From assembly GCA_002336115.1 (NCBI GenBank), contig DDEN01000017.1, positions 124,001 through 188,000 of the forward strand: DNA of 64,000 bases, written 5' to 3'. Below, piece by piece: positions 63,331 to 64,000 of the stretch. The notes below the pieces were generated by a model. That model was not told the DNA's origin. It made no database searches and saw only the letters and a program-made list of their open reading frames with translations. Source of the DNA: Chitinophagaceae bacterium UBA1953 (GTDB lineage Bacteria; Bacteroidota; Bacteroidia; Chitinophagales; Chitinophagaceae). Within the stretch, counting starts at the first letter, position 1, and every line of letters starts with the position of its first letter. A program made the position numbers and the translations under genes.

Positions 63331-63480
63331 CGATGGCCGATGAGCGTTGACCGTTAGCCGTAAGCCGGGAGTCGTTGAGCGTTGATGGATGACTGTTGGC
63401 CGCCGGGCAATCTGCATTCAGCATTTTGCTTTAAGTTTTCAGCATTCTGCCTTCAGCATTGTGCCTTTTGCCTCTTGCCT
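63331..63480. repeat. Degenerate short-unit repeat tract
   Basis: Two adjoining tracts of imperfect short repeats: GCCGATGAGCGTTGACC, GTTAGCCGTAAGCC, GTTGAGCGTTGATGG, then CATTCAGCATT, TTCAGCATTCTGCC, TTCAGCATTGTGCC, TTTTGCCTCTTGCC. The unit is about 7-15 bases and drifts along the tract. No reading frame of its own is convincing. Confidence 0.6.
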
Positions 63481-63522
63481 TACTCCTGTTTCATCAATAT
63501 CATTACGCTGTGTTCTTCGTGT

Positions 63523-63601
63523 TTTCTTCGCTCTTTCTTCGCTCGGGAGCGAACGTGACATAGAGAAGAAGCGAAGCGGAGGGGAAGAAAGAGCGAAGAA
63601 A
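63523..63601. repeat. 18-bp inverted repeat with 43-base loop
   Basis: TTTCTTCGCTCTTTCTTC (63523-63540) and its perfect inverse (63584-63601), with an inner GCTC/GAGC hairpin at 63541-63550. It would form a long stem in RNA or DNA. Two overlapping minus-strand frames cross it but lack start context. The 63231-63831 gap otherwise shows nothing coding. Confidence 0.7.
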
Positions 63602-63831
63602 TGCCCTTGTGGATGACTGATTTTCCGGGCTGTATTTTCCATGTTTTTTTTATAAGCAAAAAAGGCATCGGCAGGAATAGCCCGGTCAAAAAGGGAATAA
63701 GAGGGAAACAACTGCAACAGTTATACGAAAACGTTTTGCTGTACAGTTTCTATATACAACCGCTTTTGCTGACTTTACTAGTGACTCAGTTGAAAAGCAC
63801 TTTTCGTTTAACAACTAAAACACTTTTTTTT

Positions 63832-64000
63832 ATGGCAACAATTAACAAGGGCATTCTTGGCCCTTTATCCGGCACAGTAGGCACCGTTATTGGCGGAAGC
63901 TGGAAAGGCATCAGCTACATCCGCAGTCAACCAACCTCCCGCCGTTCCGTTTTTTCGCAGGCACAGCTTGAGCAGCAGGCAAAGTTTTCATCGGTTATTA
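63832..64000 (+). CDS. DUF6266-family protein, N-terminal part (runs off window)
   Basis: Fifty-six residues from the ATG at 63832 to the window edge. The opening MATINKGILGPLSGTVGTVI followed by GGSWKGISYIRSQPTSRR matches DUF6266 proteins of Bacteroidota, which start with this Gly-rich module and often occur in multiple copies. Function unknown. A TAA or promoter for it lies outside or is not obvious; the upstream region is repeat-rich. Confidence 0.82.
   Translation, partial: MATINKGILGPLSGTVGTVIGGSWKGISYIRSQPTSRRSVFSQAQLEQQAKFSSVI

Noticed and set aside
63331..63480. CRISPR array
   Set aside because: The repeat units are short and variable with no constant-length spacers, and no cas genes are present.
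63439..63717. Two overlapping minus-strand frames near 63.5 kb
   Set aside because: They cross the inverted repeat and short-unit repeats, and the translations are low-complexity with no homology signal.

Overview
The window looks like ordinary chromosome from a member of the Bacteroidota, most likely near the Chitinophagaceae. The evidence is a low to moderate GC content, a SusC-type receptor, a TonB-receptor/DUF4249 pair, two secreted proteins with type IX secretion (T9SS) C-terminal domains, many lineage-typical DUF families, and Bacteroidota-style promoters (TTG, 19-21 nt, TAnnTTTG). There is no phage, plasmid, CRISPR array or recognised defence system. Two tRNA-Ser genes are present (anticodons CGA and TGA).

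Layout. 0-4 kb (minus): the start of a SusC-like receptor behind a DeoR-type regulator, then an M14 zinc carboxypeptidase. 4-13.7 kb (plus): gamma-glutamyltransferase, a compact run of DinB-like, BioF-like aminotransferase, beta-barrel and bestrophin genes, then a very large TamB-like protein. 14.1 kb: an RRM RNA-binding protein with a glycine-rich tail. 14.7-25.9 kb (minus): small exported proteins, TonB receptor plus DUF4249 lipoprotein, a nucleotide pyrophosphatase-type hydrolase, an AraC regulator, DUF6326 plus an envelope protein, and a Crp/Fnr regulator. 26.3-33.9 kb (minus): tRNA-Ser, an LLM-type flavin oxidoreductase, two T9SS substrates and a PepSY-type membrane protein. 34.3-42.4 kb: an orphan CHASE-PAS histidine kinase, a GYF-domain protein, an esterase lipoprotein, MsrA, a DUF1684 protein and a Smr-less MutS2, followed by tRNA-Ser. 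42.9-50.8 kb: two LytS/LytTR two-component pairs flank DUF4386, DUF6326, an S33 hydrolase and envelope proteins. 52.5-57.8 kb: a five-gene TolC/MacA/MacB-like efflux operon ending in an outer-membrane barrel. 58.2-64 kb: small envelope genes interleaved with palindromic repeats, then a DUF2971 gene, a small HTH protein, repeat-rich DNA and the start of a DUF6266 protein.

The most interesting signals are non-coding. Two intergenic elements (about 37.05-37.29 kb and 57.83-57.98 kb) share the same spaced blocks and a hairpin with one compensatory base-pair change; the first ends in a strong intrinsic terminator, which suggests a structured RNA family. A family of nested palindromic repeats sits upstream of three consecutive minus-strand genes at 59-61.7 kb. 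Two short hairpins keep an identical 16-base core while their stems differ in matched fashion. A near-identical 21-bp palindromic site lies in front of two operons near the Crp/Fnr gene, a candidate operator. I found no convincing new protein system; the DUF2971 gene is the only weak candidate for an accessory function.
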